DNA of 64,000 bases, from contig CAADRB010000024.1 of the NCBI GenBank assembly GCA_900708905.1, forward strand, positions 428,333 through 492,332, in the 5' to 3' direction. The DNA is from Hymenolepis diminuta (taxonomy: Eukaryota > Platyhelminthes > Cestoda > Cyclophyllidea > Hymenolepididae). The notes beneath the pieces are model-generated. The model saw only the letters and a program-made list of their open reading frames with translations. It had not been told where the DNA came from and did no database searches. Positions within the stretch are counted from its first letter, which is position 1. Every line of letters begins with the position of its first letter. Both the position numbers and the translations under genes were made by a program. Of this stretch, positions 53,001-60,100 are shown piece by piece.

Positions 53001-56000
53001 CATTTTGGCAAGCGCAAATGCAGACGCTGTGAGAAATGGGCGACCTGCATTCAATAGTCAACGATCTTTGAACATCGATTCTGTTCGTTTGACCAGTCGA
53101 CCGCCGTCTACAGCTAATCCCAGCGTCGTGTCTGAATCTATTGCTCACGAACCAGGTGTGAAAGTGTTCATTACAATTAATACGATTAGTTATATTTAAG
53201 TAGCTATTCGTATTTATTTGTACTTAAACTGTCTATTATTAAGAATTTTAAATTTGGAGATTTTATCCTTCCGTTTCTGGGCATGTTTATGCCTGCGATA
53301 TTTCGAGTTTTTTGACCAACACCATTTCAACAAATTAGTAACCGTTAGAACGTTTTGGAAATTTGGGTCGTCTCTTAAGCTGAAATTCATTTTTAATTAC
53401 TTGTAATAAATATTTATGATATTTCTTAGGTTTTTTTATAATCAGGTTATATTTGGAATAAAGTATGTTCTTTATCCAATAGGTTATTTTCCCTATGCAA
53501 TTCCGTCTTTATATTTCATTACCACGTTTGTCTAAGACATTTAACTAAAAGTGGAAGAAATAGAGCCCTGAATATTATGTCACTGGGGGTATGGAAAAGG
53601 TTTAAAGTTCGAAGTTGTTGGAATTAATTGGCAAGACATTTCCATAATCTGGAAAAGTGAAAAAAATAAGGTACACCTAACACCTTCCGGCATTTTTTGG
53701 AAGTGGGACTTTGATAAGAAGATTCTACTGAACTTTGGCTTCCATAAATACATATTTGCCTTCATATGAATTTTAAACTGGTATAATTTCGTTGATAGCA
53801 TACCAGTGTAAAGAGTCAGGATAACTGGTTGAGTAGTTTGTTTTAGTACAATAAACTGCTGACTCACGCTTGTTTGGATGGTCAAATAAATTAGTACTGC
53901 TTACATTAAAAATTATAACAGATGCTCATTTATTTACGAATTTAGCAAATTTTATGCTTTGCTGGCTTCAGGATTTTAATACCAGAGAAAGAGGAGAGAG
54001 GGCTGGTTTATGGAGCTTAGGATCTCAAGTTACTTATTAGTAGACGCTTTAAAATATGTGTGGACGATTTTAGTCCTTCAGCTATCAAGTAAGTTTATTT
54101 ATCGACTTGTGGCGTAGTGTTCGAAGTGTATATTAGACTTCACGACATCACTTCTGGTCGGTGGTTAAATCTGATCAGCACGGAGGTGGTTGAATGTAAG
54201 TTTCTTTTGAGAAAGACTCTAGAATACCATCACTCTACCACTCCTCCTTGCGAAGTTAATATTTGTGTGTGGCATCCAAAATTAAGCAGCTCCATCTCAG
54301 AAGTTTCTAGGAGAGAGACTAACGTGATGATTGCAAGTAACATTCTTCCGTATGCTGAATTAACCCTTTATACCTTATGATAGACTCAAATATCTAAAAC
54401 TTTTGGCGCCTCAAGTCTGTTATGATCGCCATATTTCTGAAACAGTGATTTCTTCAAATACACACAATGTGTTATTTTTTTCAAGTATTCACTTTCACTA
54501 TTCTTGCATGAATTCCTCGAGAATGGAATAAACTTTATCGATTTTCCACGAACATAATTTCTGACATCTTGGTGATTAGTAAAATTCTGTTTTGTGAACA
54601 TTCTCAAACTCTTATTGCCCTCGCCACGCCGTACAAACACTTTAAATTGCTGCACGCCAGCCACGTTCTTCCATCCATTCATACAGAGAAGATGTGTTAT
54701 CTCTATTTGCGTCATTTAAAATGGCTTTCGATGGGCTCCCTCAAGTTACTCAAAACAGTAAATCTAAAAGAGGACTTTCAAAAAGGGTTCTGCTCTCCTT
54801 ATCTAGCGCATTACTACATTGAAAGAATCTGTACAGAGCTATAGCCGTGAGGATGAAATTACGGGAAAGAGGTTAAGAGATTTAGGCCAAGGGACTGGGG
54901 ATCTTCATTTCTTTTCTGTGGGAAAGAAAATGCGCTGCTCATTGAAGAAAGCTGATAATTAACGTTATGGAGAGAACTATGATCACTTACATAAGAAATC
55001 TATATATATATATATATAACCGTGATTGGTTCACGGTTATACAAAAAAATATTGATTGGTGGCAAGATGTCAGTGTATCAAACGAATCTAAAATTGAAAA
55101 CAATTGGGACGACCTGAAACAAAAAGCTTACTTTTATTTTCAGGGAACGGGAGTGCGCAATAATGTGCTTCCAGCTAACAATCCCAAGATATCCACAAAT
55201 AGCAGGAGAGAGGAAAAGGAAGACAAATTGAGAGATTTTAGAACTTTATCTAACGATATCCAATTATCTTGGACAAGTTGTGCAATGTACAAGATTACTC
55301 AGTGGTAGGGATAAACAATTTAAAAATTAAATATTATCCTCAGTATAAAAGGGAAGAAAATATAAAATAAAATATTAATATCTTCAAGGAAAATGAATTT
55401 CATTTTCCCGCGCCAAAAATAAATTACTGGGAACGTATAGATCAACAATCGTCGGCATGACTACTGTCTGATCATAAATTATAGCAATATTTGTTAACAG
55501 CCGACATTTTTCGCTATTTCCGTTTATCATTCAATCATTGGGATAACCGTTCACGTACCCTGATTAGCGAAACTGATCCGTTTCGTGTTCAATCAAAATT
55601 ACGTTTTTGTAGTTGAATTATTTTTGAATACGCAAGCTGTTATTATAGCGGCAGAACGTATCATTATTTCATAAAAATAGAGCATTTCAAGAAAGAATAA
55701 TTATTTGATGAATCATGATGTTCAGTCTGCGGTAGGCCTCCGTCTTATTTCCGTCAGTTTCTAAATATGCAAATTCAATCATTCATCCAATGATTTAATA
55801 AGAATATGATAAATTTAATAAAACTCCTGGAGAATTTATGCGAACCTTATTGTTGCATAGGCTTGTTGGAGTCTAGAAGGTCACCAAATTGATGGAGCAA
55901 AGACTAACATCTAACAGCTATCAGCCAAAAACAGACGACCGCCGTTTCAAAAGTAAAAAAAGTCTGTCCAAAGTCTATTGTTCAATGGCGGTTAAAGCAC

Positions 56001-56480
56001 GGGAGGTAAAGAGGGATGAAAGTGATAGGAACACGCAGAATCGGAATGGGCGTTACATATTATAAAATATTATATTGTGCGATGGGGTTCTTGTCCCATC
56101 GGGGATTTCCGCTTGAACATTATCTGCCTGCCATTAGTAGTCTCGAGGTGCGTTTCCAAGCGCACCACGCCAACATTTTCAGATATCCTTCATTATACAA
56201 TTTTATTACATGGTACATTACTTTGCATTTTTCATATTATATAGTAGCCGATACGGAGAGACAATCTGAAGAAAATGCGGTAATGAAAAGTAGGGAATTT
56301 CCAAGTAGTCCACCAAATTACAATCGACCTCCACCGATGACAAGGGAATCCGAGCTGCAAAGACCAGCATCTTATCAATCATCAAATCCAGAGACTGATG
56401 CTCAAAGACGAGCCTATCCTTCCGAACTCGGCTACTATGACAGCCAACGTGATTTCCGTGTGCAGAAATTTTCGTGTTAA
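16998..56480 (+). CDS. GRIK-like: Kainate-type ionotropic glutamate receptor subunit, 17 coding exons (whole gene)
   Basis: Predicted subunit of a tetrameric glutamate-gated cation channel in the neuronal or muscle plasma membrane. Joining 17 exons with AG acceptors and GT donors (one GC donor) gives 3141 nt and 1046 residues with no internal stop. Layout: signal peptide 1-19, amino-terminal domain to about 390, S1 about 424-559, M1 about 560-580, pore loop about 603-620, M3 about 633-656, S2 about 660-815, M4 about 822-841, cytoplasmic tail 842-1046. Hallmarks are the Q/R-site Gln618, SYTANLAAF at 647-655, Arg520 and Glu734 for the ligand, and the conserved Cys746/Cys804 pair. The segments around PKATSTRI and [18 protein letters not shown] are closer to kainate than to AMPA or NMDA subunits. 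Odd points: Met513 where the family has Pro, and Lys619 after the Q/R site. The length is somewhat above the usual 850-950 residues because of the long tail. The subunit class is inferred by eye, without a tree. Confidence 0.9.
17074..18129 (+). other. Receptor intron 1
   Basis: GTATGC...TATCTAG, phase 1, 1056 nt. Nothing recognised inside. Confidence 0.75.
18130..18300 (+). CDS. Receptor exon 2: amino-terminal domain, lobe 1
   Basis: Residues 27-82 plus split codons at both ends. The text runs [20 protein letters not shown], then a loop and ...EDAFQASTA, the usual start of the receptor's extracellular amino-terminal domain, which drives subunit assembly. The acceptor is tatctag. The 3' end is set by homology and frame: only a phase-1 junction after GCA-G joins correctly to exon 3 (split Ala83). 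The intron there starts GCTCGT, a GC rather than a GT donor. No phase-compatible GT donor exists close by. Confidence 0.85.
19247..19269. repeat. Perfect 9-bp inverted repeat, 5-nt loop
   Basis: ggctgtcaa - tacct - ttgacagcc. It would form a stable small hairpin in the intron-2 transcript. No poly-U tail follows. Confidence 0.85.
23911..23977 (-). repeat. Degenerate tRNA-like fragment, possible SINE head
   Basis: On the minus strand GCGTAGTTCTAATGGTC (23955-23971) resembles a pol III A box, and GGTTCAATTCTCC (23925-23937) resembles a B box at tRNA-like spacing. The anticodon arm is too short and the acceptor stem does not pair, so it is not a working tRNA. It could be a decayed tRNA pseudogene, the head of a tRNA-derived SINE, or chance. 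Confidence 0.25.
24273..25333 (+). mobile_element. Dead mariner-family transposase in intron 2
   Basis: About 1.06 kb, the length of a mariner transposase gene (about 345-350 codons). Recognisable pieces in order: helix-turn-helix text [13 protein letters not shown] and [10 protein letters not shown], then [56 protein letters not shown] and a C-terminal [10 protein letters not shown] before TAA. Several in-frame stops and at least one frameshift break it. The second catalytic Asp (HxDNA in the family) is His here; the first (DEK) and the last (APTD) remain. Clear terminal inverted repeats were not seen. It is inactive, in the same orientation as the receptor. Confidence 0.88.
25598..25861 (+). 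CDS. Receptor exon 3: amino-terminal domain core
   Basis: Residues 84-170 plus split codons. It encodes [20 protein letters not shown] followed by a helix and IPCLTAQWD, equivalent to the family's ACELLSLGVAAIFGP segment, and ends ...[12 protein letters not shown]. Sequon NVT lies in the middle. It is preceded by a ttttcag acceptor and followed by a strong GTAAGC donor (phase 1). The exon lies 265 nt downstream of the dead mariner copy in the preceding intron. Confidence 0.92.
25862..29723 (+). other. Receptor intron 3
   Basis: GTAAGC...TGCTAG, phase 1, 3862 nt. No recognised element. Confidence 0.85.
29724..29899 (+). CDS. Receptor exon 4: amino-terminal domain
   Basis: Residues 172-229, with Ser171 split across the junction. 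Text: [20 protein letters not shown], then NNTD (a sequon), ...[17 protein letters not shown]. This corresponds to the second lobe, where the family reads (L)IRLQEL... and then a FH(V/L)..DIP-like strand followed by a helix. The acceptor is tgctag and the donor is GTGAGT, phase 0. Confidence 0.9.
29900..32174 (+). other. Receptor intron 4
   Basis: GTGAGT...TTTCAG, phase 0, 2275 nt. Nothing recognised inside. Confidence 0.85.
32175..32228 (+). CDS. Receptor exon 5: 18-codon micro-exon, amino-terminal domain
   Basis: Only 54 nt, phase 0 at both ends, so skipping it would keep frame. It encodes [18 protein letters not shown] (residues 230-247), matching the family's G(M/I)MTEYYHYFFTTLD strand. 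NMT is a sequon. Flanks are gttttcag and GTATGC. Confidence 0.9.
32229..32993 (+). other. Receptor intron 5, with a GC-raised patch
   Basis: GTATGC...CCCTAG, phase 0, 765 nt. Roughly 32320-32840 is less AT-rich than other introns and contains tatatataaaac, like a TATA box, 30-40 bp before agacgtcagtcatg. It could be a solo LTR or another old insertion; no boundaries could be defined. Confidence 0.7.
32994..33161 (+). CDS. Receptor exon 6: amino-terminal domain, second lobe
   Basis: Residues 248-303, beginning [23 protein letters not shown] and NIS are sequons. The start is secure (ccctag acceptor). The 3' end was chosen by frame: the nearer, better-looking donor at 33118 would leave phase 1 and shift exon 7 into a stop, whereas TTG|GTAGGC at 33162 leaves phase 0 and gives ...PDSRRSL joined to [11 protein letters not shown]. 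This matches the family pattern (SLTYDAV). The end remains the least certain boundary of the gene. Confidence 0.75.
33162..34157 (+). other. Receptor intron 6
   Basis: GTAGGC...TTATAG, phase 0, 996 nt. Nothing recognised. The 5' end depends on the exon 6 boundary chosen. Confidence 0.65.
34158..34316 (+). CDS. Receptor exon 7: amino-terminal domain, C-terminal helices
   Basis: Residues 304-356, starting [20 protein letters not shown], the helix usually written (L)xYDAVxVxA. It continues ...[19 protein letters not shown], with a Cys expected to form the membrane-proximal disulfide. Flanks: tttatag and GTATGT, phase 0. Confidence 0.9.
34317..35172 (+). other. Receptor intron 7
   Basis: GTATGT...CCCCTAG, phase 0, 856 nt. 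It ends in a C-rich tract (35148-35170) whose complement is strongly G-rich. Confidence 0.85.
35173..35286 (+). CDS. Receptor exon 8: end of the amino-terminal domain
   Basis: Residues 357-394: [20 protein letters not shown], then [17 protein letters not shown]. The GxTG.I.F...G.R.N..I.IL.L pattern is characteristic of this position in iGluRs. NIS is a sequon. The acceptor follows an unusually C-rich tract (35148-35170). The donor is GTAATT, phase 0. Confidence 0.93.
35287..35567 (+). other. Receptor intron 8
   Basis: GTAATT...TTTTAG, phase 0, 281 nt. No element inside. Confidence 0.88.
35568..35681 (+). CDS. Receptor exon 9: linker and start of S1
   Basis: Residues 395-432: [16 protein letters not shown] opens the linker, and ...[10 protein letters not shown] starts the S1 half of the ligand-binding domain (family: L.VTTIL). 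Flanks: aattttag and GTAAAT, phase 0. Same length as exon 8 (114 nt), which is coincidental. Confidence 0.93.
35682..38417 (+). other. Receptor intron 9
   Basis: GTAAAT...ATCTAG, phase 0, 2736 nt. Nothing recognised. Confidence 0.88.
38418..38636 (+). CDS. Receptor exon 10: S1 of the glutamate-binding domain
   Basis: Residues 433-505. EIPFMMYRG equals the family E-x-P-Y-V-M strand, with Phe436 where Tyr is usual. [16 protein letters not shown] is the next conserved helix, and DGNYG (Tyr483) carries the tyrosine that stacks over glutamate in vertebrate receptors. WDGIIGEL follows. NYT is a sequon. Flanks: tatctag and GTAAGA, phase 0. Confidence 0.95.
38637..40648 (+). other. Receptor intron 10
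   Basis: GTAAGA...TTGTAG, phase 0, 2012 nt. Nothing recognised. Confidence 0.88.
40649..40810 (+). CDS. Receptor exon 11: S1 ligand contacts and pre-M1
   Basis: Residues 506-559. [20 protein letters not shown] is the ligand-contact strand. Thr515 and Arg520 (which binds the glutamate alpha-carboxylate in homologues) are kept, but Met513 replaces the nearly universal Pro of the PLT motif. [17 protein letters not shown] and FLRPLSPA follow, as in kainate receptors. Flanks: gttgtag and GTAAGT, phase 0. Confidence 0.95.
40811..44281 (+). other. Receptor intron 11
   Basis: GTAAGT...TTTCAG, phase 0, 3471 nt. It includes the assembly gap and an unexplained Cys-containing open frame at 41757-42002. 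Confidence 0.85.
41411..41433. other. Assembly gap of 23 N
   Basis: Unknown bases, immediately followed by gaggggaggggaaggtgg. The true length may differ. It lies in intron 11 and does not touch coding sequence. Confidence 1.
44282..44462 (+). CDS. Receptor exon 12: M1 and pore loop with the Q/R site
   Basis: Residues 560-619 plus one base. [20 protein letters not shown] is M1, then RFSPHEW (family RFSPYEW). [18 protein letters not shown] is the re-entrant M2. Gln618 (CAA at 44456-44458) is the genomically encoded, unedited Q/R-site residue; Lys619 follows where most AMPA and kainate subunits have Gln. Flanks: tgtttcag and GTAAGT, phase 1. Confidence 0.95.
45545..45611. repeat. Perfect 12-bp inverted repeat with 43-nt loop
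   Basis: aaataccattgg pairs with ccaatggtattt. It could be a very small foldback element or a chance hairpin. Confidence 0.85.
46034..47515 (+). mobile_element. Degenerate Ty3/gypsy retrotransposon fragment with LTR-like ends
   Basis: The middle (about 46640-47150) encodes a rotted integrase core: text such as [46 protein letters not shown] and STRFDDFCR is typical of gypsy-type integrases. The Asp of the DNGTQF motif is lost, and frame changes follow. Two related flanking stretches, 46091-46138 and 47468-47515, match at 36 of 48 positions in direct orientation, as expected of old LTR ends. Gag, protease and reverse transcriptase are not seen, so most of the interior is deleted. It is inactive. 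Confidence 0.75.
48666..48883 (+). CDS. Receptor exon 13: M3 gate and start of S2
   Basis: Residues 621-692, with Gly620 split across the junction. [17 protein letters not shown] leads into M3. The gate [15 protein letters not shown] is intact. [20 protein letters not shown] and GGSSEAFFS begin S2, with Ser686 and Ser687 at the positions that bind the glutamate gamma-carboxylate. The acceptor is tcttctag. The donor GTACTT is weak and opens a very short intron (phase 0). Confidence 0.95.
48884..48952 (+). other. Receptor intron 13, only 69 nt
   Basis: GTACTT...ATTTAG, phase 0. Retaining it would introduce an in-frame stop (TGA at about 48911) inside S2. It is far shorter than any other intron of this gene. 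Confidence 0.92.
48953..49175 (+). CDS. Receptor exon 14: S2 of the glutamate-binding domain
   Basis: Residues 693-766 plus one base. IYQRMWQFM, then ...[20 protein letters not shown]. Glu734 corresponds to the Glu that binds the ligand amino group. Cys746 pairs with Cys804 in homologues. [10 protein letters not shown] ends the exon. N716-A-T is a sequon. The donor is GTTAGT, phase 1. Confidence 0.95.
49176..50296 (+). other. Receptor intron 14
   Basis: GTTAGT...TTCTAG, phase 1, 1121 nt. Nothing recognised. Confidence 0.9.
50297..50565 (+). CDS. Receptor exon 15: end of S2 and M4
   Basis: Residues 768-856 (Gly767 split). [20 protein letters not shown], then RRYWWRN, the family's KWW motif, and Cys804. 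The hydrophobic segment [20 protein letters not shown] (822-841) is M4, followed by QEFLYKAF entering the cytoplasm. Flanks: cttctag and GTAATT, phase 0. Reading through the donor would stop at 50616 and give a shortened tail. Confidence 0.95.
50566..52818 (+). other. Receptor intron 15
   Basis: GTAATT...TTTTAG, phase 0, 2253 nt. An antisense open frame at 51993-52251 is unexplained; otherwise AT-rich. Confidence 0.85.
52819..53155 (+). CDS. Receptor exon 16: cytoplasmic tail, first part
   Basis: Residues 857-968 plus one base. It opens [14 protein letters not shown], matching the membrane-proximal tail motif of kainate and AMPA subunits (SFC....EE.R.S), directly after an in-frame ttttag acceptor. 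It then becomes Ser/Ala/Pro-rich with a PLPPPPS run (886-892). The exon is clearly more GC-rich than its surroundings, so all six frames stay open here; only this frame has family similarity. Donor GTGTGA, phase 1. Confidence 0.87.
55001..55018. repeat. (TA)9 microsatellite
   Basis: Nine perfect TA units, abutting the hairpin at 55015-55041. Confidence 0.9.
55015..55041. repeat. Perfect 11-bp inverted repeat, 5-nt loop
   Basis: tataaccgtga - ttggt - tcacggttata. The left arm merges with the TA microsatellite. Confidence 0.9.
56245..56480 (+). CDS. Receptor exon 17: cytoplasmic tail end and stop
   Basis: Residues 970-1046 and TAA. It is chosen as the continuation because it is the next good open frame, the phase fits (split codon 969), and the composition matches exon 16: polar, Pro/Ser/Arg-rich, [15 protein letters not shown], ending RVQKFSC. 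PPNY at 991-994 is a PPxY motif. The acceptor is a tandem tagtag, so one residue (Val969) may be optional. There is no family similarity to anchor it, so confidence is lower. Confidence 0.75.
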
Positions 56481-57160
56481 TATTAGAATTACCATATTAT
56501 CCCGTATTATTATATAATCGATTGCCAAAGTGATCCTCTTCTCTCATGCTCAGTCATGTCTGATCGATTACAATTCTCTATATAAATTATTATTTGTGCT
56601 CTTCTTTTAAATTACTTTGATTATGAAGTATGAAAAGGAAACCGGGAATTTAACTGTCTCTGCTGAAAGTATTAAAACGAATTCGTTATTCATGGAAACT
56701 TAAACGTAAATTTATCCTTTCTTAGGTAGCTTATATGAAGTTTCGGTAGTTAGGGTCACAGCTAACGGCTGACAACTAACAGCAGCAACAAAAGTCACCA
56801 ATTTCCAGGTGTTCGAGTAAGAGTTACAGCAATTTTAGAGCAGAACACCAAGAGCTGATTAGACTGAAAGTGTATTGAACGAATCAGAGTAAGGATTCAA
56901 GAGGATAAGAGAGGAATGAGAGACGGAGATGAGAAGGATGCGAAAGAGCCGATAATTGACAAGCGTGTGAGTGCATGTCCCCATGCCCTCACTGTGTGTG
57001 GTGTAAAAGTCTTGACATAGTCTCATATAGGAGGGGCAGTATGAACAACTGGAATGGTTTCGGTCATCACCGCGTGGAGGCTGAACTCTTGCACCGCTCA
57101 TTCATTTAATTGGCATATTTTGATAATTAAAATAAAGCACTTGAGGATGCGCAATGATTA
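56481..57160 (+). other. Probable receptor 3' UTR with candidate poly(A) signals
   Basis: After the TAA stop, an ATTAAA lies at 56671-56676 and a canonical AATAAA at 57131-57136. One of them is a plausible cleavage signal, giving a 3' UTR of about 0.2 or 0.65 kb. AT-richness makes chance hits likely, so the end is uncertain. Confidence 0.35.
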
Positions 57161-60100
57161 TCCGCAGTGCGCTTGAGATTACAGTATTGTCAATCCCTTC
57201 GAGCACCACTGTGAGGTGGAAATAATTAGGTCTCAGTGATTAATGATGACATAGATGAAAGTTTCGGAAACGCGTTGGGATTCATCCATCAAAATCTTCG
57301 TTTGAATTTGGCATTCCTAACCGCAAGGTTGCATTTATTCCTCCTGAATCGGATGGTTATTAGTGTGATAACTTAGGTCTATCAGCTGAGACTTTGTGGT
57401 TCCAACTTTGAACAATCCCTGATTTGGTTTGATAGGATGAAAAACTAGCAAAAGATAATTCCACACAAGATTAAATTATCAACGTGCAGACAAAACTTCG
57501 ATCCCAAGGATGCATTTAGAGGGATAGGGGATTCATAAATCTAGCAGAGTTTTAGCTATATACCTTAAGAGCAGTGCAATAAAATGTTCCTTTAGAAACA
57601 GGATACTGCAAATACGGTTCTATTTTTTATAAGAACAGAGGGCTGCGTATCGTATGGTTCATATTACTGGAACTAATATATGGTTCTAAGAATGAGTAAA
57701 TAGTTAACAGCTTCTCTCAAATAAATGGAGGCCAGGGTTTAGGTGATAAATATTAATTATTCCGCAACAGAGAATAGTGAACGGTGCGAGACTTAAACAT
57801 GTTATCGATTGTCCAAAAGCATGCGTTTGGTCATCAGAGTAGTAGGATGAAAACACTATTCCTATCCATCAGTTTTTCGCTGAATCTATCTAATTTTTAT
57901 CATAGACAAGTCCACCTCAACAAATTACCGATACATGCTTCTAGTTCTAAATCCGTTTCTTTTTAAGAAAAGGCCCCTCCTGCATGATTGAATGGAAGTC
58001 TAGTTTCCGCCGTTATGATCTCTTTGGCCACCAGACATTGCTGTGATATAGTTGACTCAGATCAGGAGAGAGGGAGAAGACAGTAGGACAATTACTGCAA
58101 GACTCTTCATTATTAAAAAGGACTATTTATATGAGTATAAGTGATAGAAAGATCAAACAGTGCTTTGTCGTACATCTGTCGTACATCGGAAGTGCGATAT
58201 CGATGGCACGTAATCGCCATGTCACTTCATGTCATAATTATGGTAGGTCGTGAAGTTAAAATATCAGCCATCATTAATCGATTGGTTAGTTGTCCGACAA
58301 ATCATATTCTGTCATGTTTGTTGTGGAATAAATGACATTAGTAGGGATACACCAACGTAATTACAAGAAGATTTCAGATTACATGAGGAGTAGGAAAGTC
58401 AGGGGGGTACATCAGTCATTATACTGACCAAAATCAAGCATAAGCAAGCGCGGCGCACATAATGCAAAAAGTATGCTTTGCATGTAAATATAATGAAAGA
58501 CCATTGGATGGTTGAATAGAATGCATAGATGAAAAGAATCCTAAAGGAATCACGTTTTAGGATGCATGGAAGATGAAAATAAAGACCAAGGAGCCAAGAA
58601 TACAAATGGGGAGAGAAGGCAATTCTTTACCTCATGACCGCAAATATGCACTAAGAGCGATAGCAACAAATGATCTGATCTAGTCAATGCTCTCCCTATT
58701 GGTTTACTTAGTGTGCTTCGATTCCGAGCCTACATTTAGCTGGATTGTGGATTATAATGTAATTAATTTGGTATTAAGTCACTGACACACGCCAAATACA
58801 GGTTTTCGCCTCTACAAAGACATTACCTCTAGAAACGTAATTCTGCCAGCCACCGGGCCAGCTTGAGCCAACAGATTTACTTCCTGGGGTTGCAGCCAAC
58901 TTATAAATCTGTAAATTTCAGCTCTCCTACATTTTATATTTCTCTACATATCCTTTCCATAAGCAGTACTTTCATCAACTGTTTCGCAAATCTCTCCTAC
59001 TCTCTTCCTTCTTACCTTTTTCTATCGCCTTCTCGGCTTCACTTCAATAAAATTTTACTCTGGTCTTTCTTCTCATCCCTTATGATTTACCTTTCCCATA
59101 ACATTGTTATCATCTCACGCAATATGTTTGAGAAGTCTACACTTACTAATCCTGCGTTAAGAATGTGAAGATCTCAAATCAAATAAACAAATTCTCAAGC
59201 AGCTTTCGTTATAATAGTACTAATCATTAGAGGTGATAAATTCTACTGGCCGTTGTCCAAGGTCATAAGTGCTGGCTGAAGGAGTGATAGGAAATTGTAA
59301 TTGCTTCGGCGTTCGCACTTTGATGAAGCATTGACGCTAAGGATTTAAAAGGCAGTCGGAGAGTTTTATGTTTTTTTCACTCCTAATCTGTAATTGTTTC
59401 GCCAACTTTTCAGTAGTTTGGGATTTTCAGTTTTAATATGAAACCTTGTAACTATAGCTTAAAGTTATTTCATAAAAAGAAAGCTATGAAAATGGTCTAG
59501 AATTTATGGGAGTTATTTTTTTCAAGTGGTCTATGCAATAATTGTGGAAGGTAATCTTAACTTCATGAATAGAAAAGAATTATTCCAAAGAGATAAAAGG
59601 TAGGGATGTCAAGTAAAAGTGAATAATAAAGTCATTGTTATCAATTATTACTTGCTATTTTACTCTTATACTGATTTTCGACCTTTCACCAAATTTGTGA
59701 AGCCCATGGTGTCATGTTCAATTCTCCCAAATGCCAAGCGCTAGGAACTGACTCTCAGAGCTGGTTGAACTGAATTATTGGTCACGCTATCTCCATTCAT
59801 TTTTCATCTCTTAGAGCTAAAAGTGGGCAGATAAATTTGGCGGTGATGTTTTATTGATTACGGCGATTAATAACAACGCATTTTTTATAAATTTGATAGA
59901 TCATAGTATATCTAGAAGAAGATGTAGGAGGAAAGTAGAAAGTGTTATGTCTACCAGATTGCCAAACTTATTCGATCCTAGATATATTTCAATAGTTTAT
60001 CGATTTATAAACTCCGTTCCTTGTGATTGGAATAACGTCAAGGAGCGAAATACCTTCAATAGGAATTCGGGAGATTGTCACAGAAAATAATACATTTACT

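Larger units (their letters stand above)
53156..56244 (+). other. Receptor intron 16
   Basis: GTGTGA...ATATAG, phase 1, 3089 nt. It contains (TA)9 at 55001-55018 running into a hairpin. Confidence 0.75.

Noticed and set aside
52757..53057. Overlapping long open frames on both strands around exon 16
   Set aside because: They arise because this stretch is GC-rich and poor in stops. Only the frame starting at 52819 has a fitting acceptor and iGluR tail similarity.
56016..56244. In-frame upstream extension of exon 17
   Set aside because: The frame is open by chance. The only good acceptor inside it (after 56182) has the wrong phase for exon 16, and the composition is unlike the tail.
58863..59168. 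Plus-strand open frame of 101 codons
   Set aside because: Made of Ser/Leu/Phe-rich text from a pyrimidine-rich stretch; looks like a chance frame.
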